Counted from the stretch's first letter, positions 1 to 9,069 are shown. The stretch is 64,000 bases of DNA from Streptococcus infantarius subsp. infantarius ATCC BAA-102 (GCF_000154985.1 NZ_DS572688.1:62001-126000); one strand, 5' to 3'. Notes: a model not told the origin generated them from the sequence alone. Program-made: numbers and translations.

Positions 1-584
1 CCAACATCTTGTCCCGCATTTGGAATTGGAAGTTCTTCGAGATTGACGATAACATTTGATGGTGTCAACAAATACATTGAACTGCCAACTTTTTGAAGAC
101 TACCATAAAGAACTTTACTTGCACCATCAATAAAATCAAGACAACGACGTGCTTGAGCATCAAGCATATATTGAAAATCAATCAAAACACATTCGTTAAC
201 AATCAACAAATCAACAATTTCTTGAGCATCCTCATATTTACGAGGGTATTTCAAGGCAATTGTTGTAGTCGTTTGATTGTTTCGAACTTGCAATTGTTCT
301 TCACGACGTTGATTCAATGAATGAACGTGCGGATTTTCATCAACTGCACGTTTTTGTTGAAGTTGCACACGTTGACGAACAGCCCCTCCAACAGCTTGAG
401 CTTGTTGAGCACGTGCTGATGAGAATTGCTGTTCTGCGCGTCGAGGTGCTTGCTGTGGCTTAGCCTCAACTTGTTGTTGAACACGAGGTTGTCTAACCTC
501 ATCTTCAACAGTTTCTTCAACATCACTTACCTCATCAGTATCGAAATAAGAGATTAGTTTGTCAAATTTATCTTTAAAAGCCAT
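1..584 (-). CDS. sepF: Cell division protein SepF (3' end cut by window edge)
   Basis: SepF polymerises into rings that bundle FtsZ filaments and tether them to the membrane. The reading frame starts with [15 protein letters not shown] at 584 and stays open to base 1, giving 194 codons without a stop. An amphipathic N-terminus (about residues 1-15) is followed by an acidic, Gln/Arg-rich linker (about 20-100). The DUF552 core comes after this, with [19 protein letters not shown] and a later [19 protein letters not shown] segment. It lies just downstream of ylmE in the usual ftsA-ftsZ-ylmE-sepF order, with a 12-bp gap. Only the last few residues are missing. Identification is firm. Confidence 0.95.
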   Translation of the reverse strand, partial: MAFKDKFDKLISYFDTDEVSDVEETVEDEVRQPRVQQQVEAKPQQAPRRAEQQFSSARAQQAQAVGGAVRQRVQLQQKRAVDENPHVHSLNQRREEQLQVRNNQTTTTIALKYPRKYEDAQEIVDLLIVNECVLIDFQYMLDAQARRCLDFIDGASKVLYGSLQKVGSSMYLLTPSNVIVNLEELPIPNAGQDV

Positions 585-596
585 GTTTTTCTCCCG

Positions 597-1270
597 TTAT
601 TTAAAGAATGATGAACCAATTCTGACAAAAGTTGCCCCATTGCGAATAGCAATTGGGAAATCACCACTCATCCCCATACTTAATTCGGTAAACGGCATAT
701 GAGCTAATTGTCGTGCCTGCAACTCTTGTCTAAGTTTGTCGGCTTTTCCAAAAATGTCGTCAATTTCACTTTCAGAAGCATTCTTAGGCGCCATCGTCAT
801 CAATCCTACAATTTCCACTTTATCAAAGTCAGAGATTTCAGCTAAAGCTTCATCAATTTCTGAAACTTTAAAGCCGTGTTTACTCTCTTCCTCGGAAATA
901 TTAACCTGTAGGAAGCATTTAATGGGATGCTCTGCTCTTTTCTGGATTTCAGCAGCTAATTTAACAGAATCTAAAGCGTGAAAATAATCAACGTAATTAA
1001 TGACATTTTTTACTTTACGACGCTGTAGAGTACCGATTAGGTGCCATGTTAAATTTTTATCTTTTAACGCTTCATACTTATCCAGAAACATATCGACCCT
1101 ATTTTCACCAATATGTTCAATACCTGTGTCAATAAGACGAGCAGCAACACCACTATCAACATACTTCGTCACAGCAATAATCTTGACACTTTCTTGTGAA
1201 CGATTGGCTGCTTTTGTTGCTTGCGCAACCTGTTCAAAAACAAGGTCTTTATTTTTTTGAAAATCGGTCA

Positions 1271-1271
<1 letters not shown>
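597..1271 (-). CDS. ylmE: YggS/YlmE family PLP-binding protein
   Basis: This 224-residue protein is the size expected for the YggS/PLPBP family, single-domain PLP-binding TIM-barrel proteins that help keep PLP and amino/keto acid pools balanced. The PLP lysine lies in IIAVTKYVD (about residue 36), and the family motif HLIGTLQRRKVKNVI and C-terminal SMGMSGDFPIAI are present. Its ATG overlaps the ftsZ stop (TAATG), which implies translational coupling, and sepF follows. No catalytic activity is expected. The link to division is positional only. Confidence 0.93.
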
Positions 1272-2605
<1,334 letters not shown>

Positions 2606-2615
2606 TCACTTATTA

Positions 2616-3989
2616 TTAGTCAAACATACTTCCGAAAATACCACGAACACGTTCACTAAATTTTGATTTTGGTTCTTCATGTCTTTGTACAGGCTGAACT
2701 GGAGCTGGCTGTGGTACCATGTTTTCATTAACTGGTACAACAGGTTCGTTATTATAAACCACTCGTTGTTGTGCTTGTGCTTGTGGCTGTGGTTCGAAAT
2801 CAACTGGTTTACGACGAAGTAATTCTTCACCAGATACCGCACGTTGAGCAATAACATCAACTTCGCTCATTGTCCCAACGTATTCAACTAAGCTAATAAC
2901 ATTGGCAAACATTGGGTTGCGGATACCAACTTGAGTTGGAACGTGTAGTTTGACAGTTGTTCCAAAAATTTCTTGAGCAACTTCTACCACACCTGGCATA
3001 ATTGCCCCACCACCAACAAGAATAATTCCTCCAGGTAGGTCAAGTAGACGTCCACGTTCTAGATCTTGTTTAACACGATCTAAAATGTGGCGAACTCGTG
3101 CAGAAATGATTTCTGATAAGTATCGTTCACTTACTGAAATTGGAGATTCACTACCAACAACATCTACTTGAACAGTTTCTGAAGAGCTTGCTTCTTCTAA
3201 GTTTGCTTGCCCAAAGTTAAATTTAAGGGCTTCAGCAATCTCCATAGAAGTTTTCAAGACTTTAGAAATGTCTTTAGTGACATACTCGCCACCTTCTGCA
3301 TAGATGTTTGTATATTGCAATTCTTGTGCTCGCATAGAAGCAACGGTTGTTTGACCGCCACCCATATCAATCACAGTAGCACCAAATTCACGTTCACCTT
3401 CGTTAAGAACTGATTTTGCCAAAGCAAGTGGTGAAATAATAACATTTTCAACACTGATACCAGCTCGTTCTACTGTTTTACGAAGGTTATGAAGGATTGT
3501 TGTTGGTCCAGTATAAATTAAACCACGCATTTCTAAACGAATTCCCATCATGCCACGTGGGTCACGAATACCTTGGAAACCATCAACGATAAATTCTTCT
3601 GGAATCAAAGAGATAACTTCACGTTCTGGAGTGATGCTCTTAGTCAATGCTGATTTAACAACGCTATCAACATCTTCATCTTTTATTTCTTTTGATTCAC
3701 TTGGAACTGGAATCATACCTTGAGTTGGTTCGATTTGAAGAAGATTAGCTGGAAGACCAACATTAATCTTATCGATTGTCATTCCAGCTTTTTCTTCTGC
3801 TTGTTCAATCGCTGTTTTGATTGCTTCTGCAGCTGCTTCAATATCTATAATAATACCATCTTTTACTCCCGTGCTGGGAACGTTACTCACACCAATCACG
3901 TTCATTTCGCCAGAAACAAATTCTGCTACTAGAACTTTAATCGAGCTTGTCCCTATATCTAATCCTGTAAAAAAGCCATTTCTAGCCAT
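2616..3989 (-). CDS. ftsA: Cell division actin-like protein FtsA
   Basis: FtsA anchors FtsZ to the membrane and recruits later divisome proteins. The 457 residues include the actin-type phosphate loop FTGLDIGTSSIKVLVAEF at the N-terminus, VIDMGGGQTTVAS (phosphate 2) and GIILVGGGAIMPGV (adenosine motif). A Pro/Gln-rich linker leads to a C-terminal amphipathic membrane-targeting helix (KFSERVRGIFGSMFD). The ATG at 3989 has GAGG 8 nt upstream. In most streptococci divIB lies immediately upstream. Here more than 5 kb of foreign DNA and a strong hairpin intervene, so ftsAZ must rely on its own promoter. Confidence 0.98.
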   Translation of the reverse strand: MARNGFFTGLDIGTSSIKVLVAEFVSGEMNVIGVSNVPSTGVKDGIIIDIEAAAEAIKTAIEQAEEKAGMTIDKINVGLPANLLQIEPTQGMIPVPSESKEIKDEDVDSVVKSALTKSITPEREVISLIPEEFIVDGFQGIRDPRGMMGIRLEMRGLIYTGPTTILHNLRKTVERAGISVENVIISPLALAKSVLNEGEREFGATVIDMGGGQTTVASMRAQELQYTNIYAEGGEYVTKDISKVLKTSMEIAEALKFNFGQANLEEASSSETVQVDVVGSESPISVSERYLSEIISARVRHILDRVKQDLERGRLLDLPGGIILVGGGAIMPGVVEVAQEIFGTTVKLHVPTQVGIRNPMFANVISLVEYVGTMSEVDVIAQRAVSGEELLRRKPVDFEPQPQAQAQQRVVYNNEPVVPVNENMVPQPAPVQPVQRHEEPKSKFSERVRGIFGSMFD

Positions 3990-4072
3990 TCACTCGACCT
4001 CACTATCTTTCCAATCATTTACTATTCTAAAATCTGCATAAAATCAGAATTATTCAGAAAATATTATATCAT

Positions 4073-4107
4073 AAAAAAACGTAAAATGTTATCATTTTAC
4101 GTTTTTT
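4073..4107. terminator. Long perfect inverted repeat, likely bidirectional terminator
   Basis: Two perfect 15-base arms (AAAAAACGTAAAATG and its complement) flank a 4-base loop. An A-run precedes and a T-run follows on both strands, so it could terminate in either direction. It lies 84 bp upstream of ftsA and would insulate ftsA from minus-strand transcripts coming out of the island. Confidence 0.7.
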
Positions 4108-4250
4108 GTTATAGAAATTTATCTACATATTAACATTGTAAAAAACGTTACAGTATAAAACACATACTAATATTTATAGGCAGAATATATTAATTACGAT
4201 AAAATACACGTAACAAAAAACGTAACAAATTTATGAGTTCAGCAGGCAGG

Positions 4251-4277
4251 AAAAAAGCACCTTAACGGGTGCTTTTA
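4251..4277. terminator. Terminator downstream of the 61-aa phage-type gene
   Basis: The stem AAAAGCACC (4253-4261) pairs with GGTGCTTTT (4268-4276) around a 6-base loop. T-runs occur in both directions. On the minus strand it follows the stop of the 61-residue gene. Confidence 0.75.
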
Positions 4278-4332
4278 TGATATAGTGAAAATGTTCGTGC
4301 TGTTTTTTGAGGTTTTTGAGGTTCTTTTTTTG

Positions 4333-4518
4333 TTACCATTCTGTTAGCTCTTCCAAAACGTCTGCTACTCGTTCAGTAGTAACTACCTCATAGGGGTTTA
4401 CTGGCTCATTAGGTAAAACATAATCAAATACTATCCCATTCTTTCTCGCAATTTGAACAGTATCACCTTTTATAAAGCCTCTATCGATTGCCTTTTTTAG
4501 TTCATCATAATATAACAT
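4333..4518 (-). CDS. Small phage/satellite-type hypothetical protein (61 aa)
   Basis: I cannot assign a function. The 61-residue acidic protein begins MLYYDELKKAIDRGF and ends VADVLEELTEW. It has the look of small cytosolic accessory proteins found in streptococcal prophages and phage satellites, with no membrane segment or signal peptide. GGAG lies a few bases upstream of the ATG, and a good terminator follows. It is next to other island remnants. Probably a real but orphaned gene. Confidence 0.55.
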   Translation of the reverse strand: MLYYDELKKAIDRGFIKGDTVQIARKNGIVFDYVLPNEPVNPYEVVTTERVADVLEELTEW

Positions 4519-4686
4519 AACGATAACTCCTTTACTTATTTATTCGTAAAAGAAACAGAAAAAGTACTAATTTTTACTACATTCAGCGCCTTATATTAAT
4601 CATTTCAATAACCGCACGTGTATGACTAACATAAGCCATTATGTTATAATATTAGTATACTTAGATAGATATATTGTGATTTTCTT

Positions 4687-4712
4687 CCGTGGTTTATTCC
4701 ACGGTTTTTATT
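4687..4712 (+). terminator. Plus-strand intrinsic terminator
   Basis: CCGTGG (4687-4692) and CCACGG (4699-4704) form a stem with a TTTATT loop, followed by TTTTTATTT. No intact plus-strand gene lies upstream, so it is probably a relic of a lost island gene. Confidence 0.55.
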
Positions 4713-4836
4713 TAGATAAAAAACACCCTTAATCTTGGCGGATTGATATGCCCCCTGTCAAGTAGATAGGTTAAATATCTAAAAAAGTGTCTGTTTTTGA
4801 TGGTCAGTCGTACAAAATAAATGTACGGCTGTTTTT

Positions 4837-5802
4837 TTATGCAGACCACTTAGACTTGTACTTTTCAATTTTGTTATTCTTAGCGATTGGGTATGACAAA
4901 GGATGTTCTGATGATAAGGCAACGTTTCTTACTTCTAGAGGCGTTTTACAGTCATACCTACTTTGTGGACGCTCTTGACAGTAAAATCGGATATAGTCTT
5001 TGATGGCATATCGGAGGGAGGCCTCATCTGAAATCTCATACATCTGATACATTTCCGATTTTATAATTCCCCAAAAACCTTCTATTGGTCCGTTATCAAT
5101 ACAATGGCCTACTCTTGACATGGATTGAATCATATCAGTATCTTTCAGCTTTTTTTGAAAGTTCTTATTGGTATATTGGAACCCTCTATCGCTGTGAAAT
5201 ATAGGCTTCGCTGCGGGATTCTTTTCAATGGCTTTGTCAAATGTTTTGAAGACTAGCCGATTGTCATTTCGGCCACTTATGACAAAAGCAATAGGATAGC
5301 GGTCATATAAATCAAGTATGGCACTAAGATAGAGTTTCTTATGGGAGTTAGGAATCTTAAACTCTGTAACATCTGTTACCCATTTTTTGTTCGGAGCAGT
5401 TGTATAGAAGTTTCTTGCCAACTTATTTTCTGCAGTTTCTTCAGGTTTAACAGTCTTGTATTTTTTCTTTTTCTTACGGATAACGGCGTGAATATCGAGC
5501 TTTTTCATAATTCGGTGAATTCTCTTTTTTGAATAGTTCGTATGATTGAAATGATTGATCCAATCGGTCATTCTTCGGTATCCCAAGATATGTGAAAAAC
5601 GTTCGTCATATTCTTTAATTAACTCCGCAATTTCGCTGTTTAATTGTTCTTGTTCTGGAACTATTCTATGTTTCCATTTATAAAATGCAGACCTCGTAAT
5701 GCCGAGCTGATGACACATCCAGCTAATGCCCCAACCTTTATTGGTGTTGAAGTCTTCAATCGCTAAGTATTTTGATTCGTGGCGCTGTTTGCCTAGCCTC
5801 AC
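4837..5802 (-). CDS. IS3-family transposase OrfB (DDE integrase domain)
   Basis: OrfB supplies the catalytic half of the transposase. An N-terminal HTH_21-like region (about residues 60-110) precedes the rve/DDE integrase core. The first Asp is in WVTDVTEFKIP, the second in PIFHSDRGFQYT, and the Glu in GPIEGFWGIIKSEMYQ. The 321-residue length is normal. It starts with GTG overlapping the orfA stop by 4 nt in the -1 frame. Most active enzyme is therefore expected as an OrfAB fusion made by frameshifting on A7 at 5823-5829. Confidence 0.93.
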   Translation of the reverse strand: MRLGKQRHESKYLAIEDFNTNKGWGISWMCHQLGITRSAFYKWKHRIVPEQEQLNSEIAELIKEYDERFSHILGYRRMTDWINHFNHTNYSKKRIHRIMKKLDIHAVIRKKKKKYKTVKPEETAENKLARNFYTTAPNKKWVTDVTEFKIPNSHKKLYLSAILDLYDRYPIAFVISGRNDNRLVFKTFDKAIEKNPAAKPIFHSDRGFQYTNKNFQKKLKDTDMIQSMSRVGHCIDNGPIEGFWGIIKSEMYQMYEISDEASLRYAIKDYIRFYCQERPQSRYDCKTPLEVRNVALSSEHPLSYPIAKNNKIEKYKSKWSA

Positions 5803-6476
5803 ATCCTTCCGAATTCTTTCACTTTTTTTAAGAGTTCAACAGCCATATCCTTTTCTTCTAACTGACGTTTTAAGCGCACATTTTCTCTTCGTAAACGTTC
5901 TAATTCATCAACCTCATCATCTAGTTTGTGATGACCCCTTTTGTCAACTAAACCTTCTTCACCATCACTGTCATACTTTTTCACCCACGAATACACTTGG
6001 CTATAAGAAACATCATAAAGTGACGCCGTTTCCTTATAATTGCGATTGTGTTCAATACAATAGTTGACAATCTCTTTGCGTTCATCAATAGTGGTTTTAC
6101 GTCTTGCTTTTGCCATATAGACCTCCCGTTTTGGATTGTAATCCTTAAGTTCTATATTGGCATTATACATCCTAATCCACTTTCTTAAAAGTCCTGAAGA
6201 AATATCATACTGATGACCTAAATCAATAGATGAAGCCTCACCACTAATACATTTTTCTACAAGTTCCATTTTAAATTCTTTTGAATAGGAACGGTTTTTT
6301 GTTTTCTTTGTAAATCCTAAAATCCCATATTTTTTATAGATGGCAGCCCAATCTTGAATCGTTCTTGTGGAAATATGGAGACAATTACATATCTCAGATC
6401 TGGAACTATTACCATTAATATAATCGAGACAAGCTTGTTCTTTCTCGTATGGGGTGAATCTTTCTCTTCTAGACAT
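5799..6476 (-). CDS. IS3-family transposase OrfA (double HTH)
   Basis: OrfA binds the terminal repeats. At 225 residues it is longer than many IS3 OrfA proteins because it carries two helix-turn-helix units. One is near residues 15-60 (CNCLHISTRTIQDWAAIYKK) and the second near 130-170 (ASLYDVSYSQVYSWVKKY). A leucine-zipper-like coiled coil follows (ELERLRRENVRLKRQLEEKD). The ATG at 6476 is preceded by AAGAGG, which lies inside a 16-bp inverted repeat. Confidence 0.9.
   Translation of the reverse strand: MSRRERFTPYEKEQACLDYINGNSSRSEICNCLHISTRTIQDWAAIYKKYGILGFTKKTKNRSYSKEFKMELVEKCISGEASSIDLGHQYDISSGLLRKWIRMYNANIELKDYNPKREVYMAKARRKTTIDERKEIVNYCIEHNRNYKETASLYDVSYSQVYSWVKKYDSDGEEGLVDKRGHHKLDDEVDELERLRRENVRLKRQLEEKDMAVELLKKVKEFGRM
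5823..5829 (-). promoter_or_regulatory. Programmed -1 frameshift site (A7) of the IS
   Basis: On the minus strand the orfA codons read TTA AAA AAA GTG, giving A AAA AAA G, a classic slippery heptamer. It lies shortly before the orfA stop. A -1 slip there continues without a stop into orfB. The arrangement matches known IS3-family OrfAB production; I see no proof of use. Confidence 0.7.
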
Positions 6477-6480
6477 AAAA

Positions 6481-6530
6481 ATACCTCTTAAGTAGATTTT
6501 AGGTATTTACCTTGTCTACTTAAGAGGTAT
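6481..6530 (-). promoter_or_regulatory. Hairpin covering the orfA ribosome-binding site
   Basis: A perfect 16-bp inverted repeat (6481-6496 and 6515-6530) surrounds an 18-base loop. The proximal arm contains the AAGAGG Shine-Dalgarno of orfA. A transcript started outside the IS would include both arms and fold the site shut, whereas one initiated inside the loop would not. Confidence 0.65.
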
Positions 6531-6659
6531 CATATCAGATAGGGTGCTTTTCTTATGCCTAGAATGCTATTCTAAACATTCTCCTTGTTGTTGACTACAT
6601 TGTAGCATGAACTAACTTTTATTGCCAAAGAAACACGCTTAAACCATAGGGGGTAACTG

Positions 6660-6986
6660 TTAAAGGGTTTTTTTATGTACTTTGTATAAATACACTCTAG
6701 AATATCCCAAATTATCGGCTACCTTATCCCAATTATAGCCATTGTAGCAGCGTTCTATAAGCACTTTACGCTGTAACTCATTATCTAGGCTATTAATTAA
6801 AGCCATAGTGTTTTTTTGGTCTTGCTTAAGCTCTGCTATTTGTTGTAATACCTCATTATGTCCTAACTCTTCTAACAGTCTAGGAAAGTTTTTGAACGTT
6901 TCTCTATCACGTTTTATCATGTTTTCTAAGCTTTTAATCAATAAAATAGTCACCCTTAGGTTTTTAAGTTTATCTTTGATATTCAT
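6660..6986 (-). CDS. DUF1492-like phage/satellite transcriptional regulator
   Basis: The 108-residue protein looks like the DUF1492/ArpU-type late regulators of streptococcal prophages and phage satellites. An N-terminal coiled coil (about residues 1-65) is followed by a sigma-like helix-turn-helix (IERCYNGYNWDKVADNLGYS). It ends within KKTL, perhaps slightly short. It belongs to the island remnant, and its terminator (6538-6552 plus 4727-4740) has been split by the IS. Assignment rests on pattern recognition. Confidence 0.65.
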   Translation of the reverse strand: MNIKDKLKNLRVTILLIKSLENMIKRDRETFKNFPRLLEELGHNEVLQQIAELKQDQKNTMALINSLDNELQRKVLIERCYNGYNWDKVADNLGYSRVYLYKVHKKTL

Positions 6987-7049
6987 ATTTCTATTATACT
7001 ATTGTGAACAATTTTGATATAATAAAAGTAAGTTTTCTATGTGAATGTT

Positions 7050-7076
7050 CCTGCTTATACGGGCAGGCTTTTTTAT
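7050..7076 (+). terminator. Plus-strand intrinsic terminator
   Basis: CCTGC (7050-7054) pairs with GCAGG (7063-7067) and is followed by CTTTTTT. No intact plus-strand gene precedes it, so it is probably an island relic. Confidence 0.5.
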
Positions 7077-7168
7077 TTAAAATGATTTAATAAAGTCATA
7101 ACGAATTCATACCACAAAAACTTGCGTGAGTGCTTACAGGTTCGCCCTGTGGGCTTTTTTAATGCAAT

Positions 7169-7200
7169 AAAAAAAGACGGCTATCAATAGATAACCGCCT
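7169..7200 (-). terminator. Minus-strand terminator downstream of the csp region
   Basis: On the minus strand GGCGGTTATC pairs with GATAGCCGTC, with one G-T pair, followed by TTTTTTATTG. It would end transcripts coming through the csp gene and the hairpin-rich segment. Confidence 0.7.
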
Positions 7201-7379
7201 ATGGGTGTTTGATTACTTTAATAATTGGAAAATGGAGAAACACCCACGTCTCAAGTATACCAAAAAGCAATATCAGTAGCAATTTAAAAGCTGAACAGAT
7301 AGAAAGTTAACTGGTAAACAAAATACAATCAAAATAAGGCTTTTCAAGGTTACATGACACCCTTTAAAAATCTCAAAAA

Positions 7380-7610
7380 ATGGTCTGCGGTGTAAGAAAA
7401 CACCTTGTGGTGGCTCTTCTTGGTACGAGATAGAGGGACGGGTCATTTTAAAACGTCTCGAATATAATTATATTCCCGAGTATTAAAACGCCATACACAC
7501 GCTTTTAGGAGGGTTCTCGGACGTGCTGAATATTTTAAAAAGGGAAAAGCACGCGCAAAAGACGGTGGCGTTGTTATACCCGAATGTTACAGTCCCCTGA
7601 TAAAAATTTA
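7380..7610. ncRNA. Possible structured RNA downstream of csp (unassigned)
   Basis: Several helices are nested here. GGTGT/ACACC (7389-7393/7400-7404) has a 6-base loop. There is a 16-bp perfect palindrome at 7460-7475. AACGCCA/TGGCGTT (7487-7493/7566-7572) encloses CGTGCT/AGCACG (7522-7527/7548-7553). Local G+C is higher than in the flanks. The only long open frame, on the minus strand, lacks any ATG, GTG or TTG. I cannot match it to a known RNA class, and the strand is uncertain. On the minus strand it would be the 3' part of the csp transcript, ending at the 7169-7200 terminator. Confidence 0.35.
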
Positions 7611-7659
7611 AGGGTATTTCCAAATAAAAAGAAGCTATCAAAATAGCTCCCCTTAAACG

Positions 7660-7863
7660 TTAAGAAATTTTAATAATATTGACTGCTTGAAGTCCGCGTT
7701 CTCCTTGTTCAACGTCAAACTGAACTTTCTGACCGTCCTCTAAAGATTTAAAACCATTAGATTTAATTTGAGAAAAGTGTGCGAACACATCAGCCCCATT
7801 TTCTTGAGAGATAAAGCCAAAACCTTTATCCGTATTAAACCATTTTACTGTACCTTGTACCAT
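7660..7863 (-). CDS. csp: Cold-shock domain protein (CspA family)
   Basis: CspA-type proteins are single OB-fold RNA chaperones that melt mRNA structure at low temperature. The 67 residues form exactly one cold-shock domain. RNP1 is KGFGFISQ and the RNP2 region is [10 protein letters not shown] good ribosome site (GAGGTAA) precedes the ATG. It sits in decayed island DNA rather than in a housekeeping context, so it may have arrived with the island. The long untranslated, hairpin-rich 3' region is notable. Confidence 0.93.
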   Translation of the reverse strand: MVQGTVKWFNTDKGFGFISQENGADVFAHFSQIKSNGFKSLEDGQKVQFDVEQGERGLQAVNIIKIS

Positions 7864-8149
7864 TGAGTTACCTCTTTTTTATATAAATTTGTAAAAATAT
7901 TCAAGAGGAAAAACAAAAGATACCACTTATTACTTAAACTCTCAATCTTATTTACACTTATTACTCTAACATTAAAGTCACTATAAGTCAAGACTAAACT
8001 CTCATTTACCAAATTATAGAGAACTATTGAGTGATATATTTTAAATTTGCTTAGCTAATTCTTGGAGTGCTTTTCGTTTTAAAAGGGTTTTAAGGTTTTT
8101 GTTAGCCAAATAGCGAAAAAACGCAAAAGAAATTTAAGTTAATTCTTAT

Positions 8150-8214
8150 ACCCCTATATACCCTATTACTATATATATTTATTTTTTTATTAAAAATATT
8201 ACTATTTTACTACC
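8150..8214. repeat. AT-rich direct repeat, copy A
   Basis: The core CCCTATATACCCTATTAC is followed by ATATATAT, a T/A-rich run and TTAAAAATATTAC. The same order recurs at 8469-8530. The two copies lie about 318 bp apart in direct orientation. Confidence 0.8.
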
Positions 8215-8468
8215 ATGAGCATGTAACCCCTTGATAAATAAGGAATTAGGGCGGTAGTATACTTGGTAGTAAAGGTAGTAAAAGCGCTATTTTTGGTAGT
8301 AAAAATTATTGTTTAAGATATCCGTCTGTTCTCCGCTCGCTACCAAGGGGTATTTTTTTACCCCCGACCGCATTCTTTACCCCGAGATAAATCCAATATT
8401 ATCAAGGGTTTAGTTAGTCTTAGCGGTAAAAACGAAATAAATCGGAAAAGAAAAATAAGTAATTTCTA

Positions 8469-8530
8469 TAACCCTATATACCCTATTACTATATATATTA
8501 TTATTTATTATTAAAAATATTACCCTTTTA
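8469..8530. repeat. AT-rich direct repeat, copy B
   Basis: This second copy of the CCCTATATACCCTATTAC block lies directly next to the 3' end of the truncated replication-type gene. The flanks of both copies are also alignable, so the whole unit seems duplicated. Confidence 0.8.
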
Positions 8531-8551
8531 CCTCTGACTGCTTATAAAACC

Positions 8552-9066
8552 TTACATATCAAGAGTTTTCACGGGGGTACTTTTAGGGGTAAAGCGGTAA
8601 AAAGTGCTATTTCGGGGTATTTTTTTGCTTAAGATAACCACTGGTGTCTCGGGGGCTACCGAACATACAAACTTAACCGACTTACTTCTATACCATTGGT
8701 CTGAATTATCAAGATAAAGCTTGATTTTATTCCTAATTGTCTTCGTTTGTTCGATATCATCATCTTTAAATATTTCTTTCATAACGTCCTTGATGGTTAG
8801 GCGGTCACGTTCAACAGTTCCGACCCATTCAGCACCATTCTCACGGTCTACCTCATTTCTATATCCTACGCCATAGTTTTCCATATCTGTGTAATACTGT
8901 TTTCTTATATAGTCTTGATATTTTGGACTATAAAAATCTTCGGCGATTTTAGTAGCCAAATACCACTCAAAGCGCTCAATAACGTCATCTCGGTATTTGT
9001 GTTTCTCACGGTTTTGGGTGATAAGTTTGCCCTCTTCGCTATTTTCATGGAAAGTTCTAAAATGAA
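8552..9066 (-). pseudogene. C-terminal fragment of a phage/satellite replication-type protein
   Basis: An open frame without a proper start runs from about 9066, preceded by TAA, to the stop at 8552. Residues near the top read KLITQNREKHKYRDDVIERF, then EWYLATKIAEDFYSPKYQDY. A TTG lies inside but the homologous-looking frame extends upstream of it. The composition fits the C-terminus of VapE/D5-like primase-helicases of satellites, with a DRLTIKDVMKEIF segment resembling a winged helix. The ATPase part is absent. Family assignment is inference. Confidence 0.55.
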
Positions 9067-9069
9067 GTT

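Larger units (their letters stand above)
3990..4332. other. Non-coding junction between ftsA and the island remnant
   Basis: No gene is seen in these 343 bases. They contain a perfect long hairpin (4073-4107), a direct repeat ACGTAACAAA at 4208-4217 and 4220-4229, an inverted copy of its core (AACGTTAC, 4144-4151) and a terminator (4251-4277). The stretch must also hold the present ftsA promoter, because the divIB side is blocked. I could not assign its -35/-10 boxes with confidence. Confidence 0.6.
4744..6537 (-). mobile_element. IS3-family (IS150-like) insertion sequence, apparently complete
   Basis: This 1.79-kb element has imperfect terminal inverted repeats of about 40 bp (4744-4784 and 6497-6537). 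Both begin TGATATG and share AAGTAGA and TAAATA blocks. It is flanked by a 3-bp direct repeat, GAT, at 4741-4743 and 6538-6540, as expected for IS3-family target duplication. Inside are two overlapping ORFs with a -1 frameshift signal. A long hairpin occludes the orfA ribosome site. No disabling mutation was seen, so it may still be mobile. Confidence 0.9.
6987..7659. other. Gene-free island stretch rich in hairpins
   Basis: No convincing gene occupies these 673 bases. They hold a plus-strand terminator (7050-7074), a TTCG-type hairpin near 7127-7145, a minus-strand terminator (7169-7200) and a dense group of inverted repeats at 7380-7610, described separately. Confidence 0.6.
7864..8551. other. 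AT-rich, internally duplicated non-coding stretch
   Basis: I see no gene in these 688 bases. The dominant feature is a diverged tandem duplication of about 310 bp. It carries two copies of an AT-rich block (8150-8214, 8469-8530), each linked to a sequence resembling the 3' end of the truncated replication gene at 8552-9066. Short TACTACC-type strings recur in the 5' copy. Confidence 0.6.

Noticed and set aside
93-526. Frames opposite or overlapping the sepF region (93-320 plus, 314-526 minus)
   Set aside because: They are out of frame with a clear SepF coding sequence, lack ribosome sites and have coding-shadow composition.
4744-6537. IS interrupting a protein gene
   Set aside because: Joining the flanks gives a terminator hairpin, not a reading frame.
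7436-7580. 48-codon minus-strand frame containing PRTLLKACVWRFNTREYNYI
   Set aside because: It looks protein-like but has no ATG, GTG or TTG and overlaps the inverted-repeat cluster. Kept only as part of the structured-RNA question.
8091-8700. CRISPR array
   Set aside because: The repeats occur only twice, are diverged and about 310 bp apart, with no spacers or cas genes.
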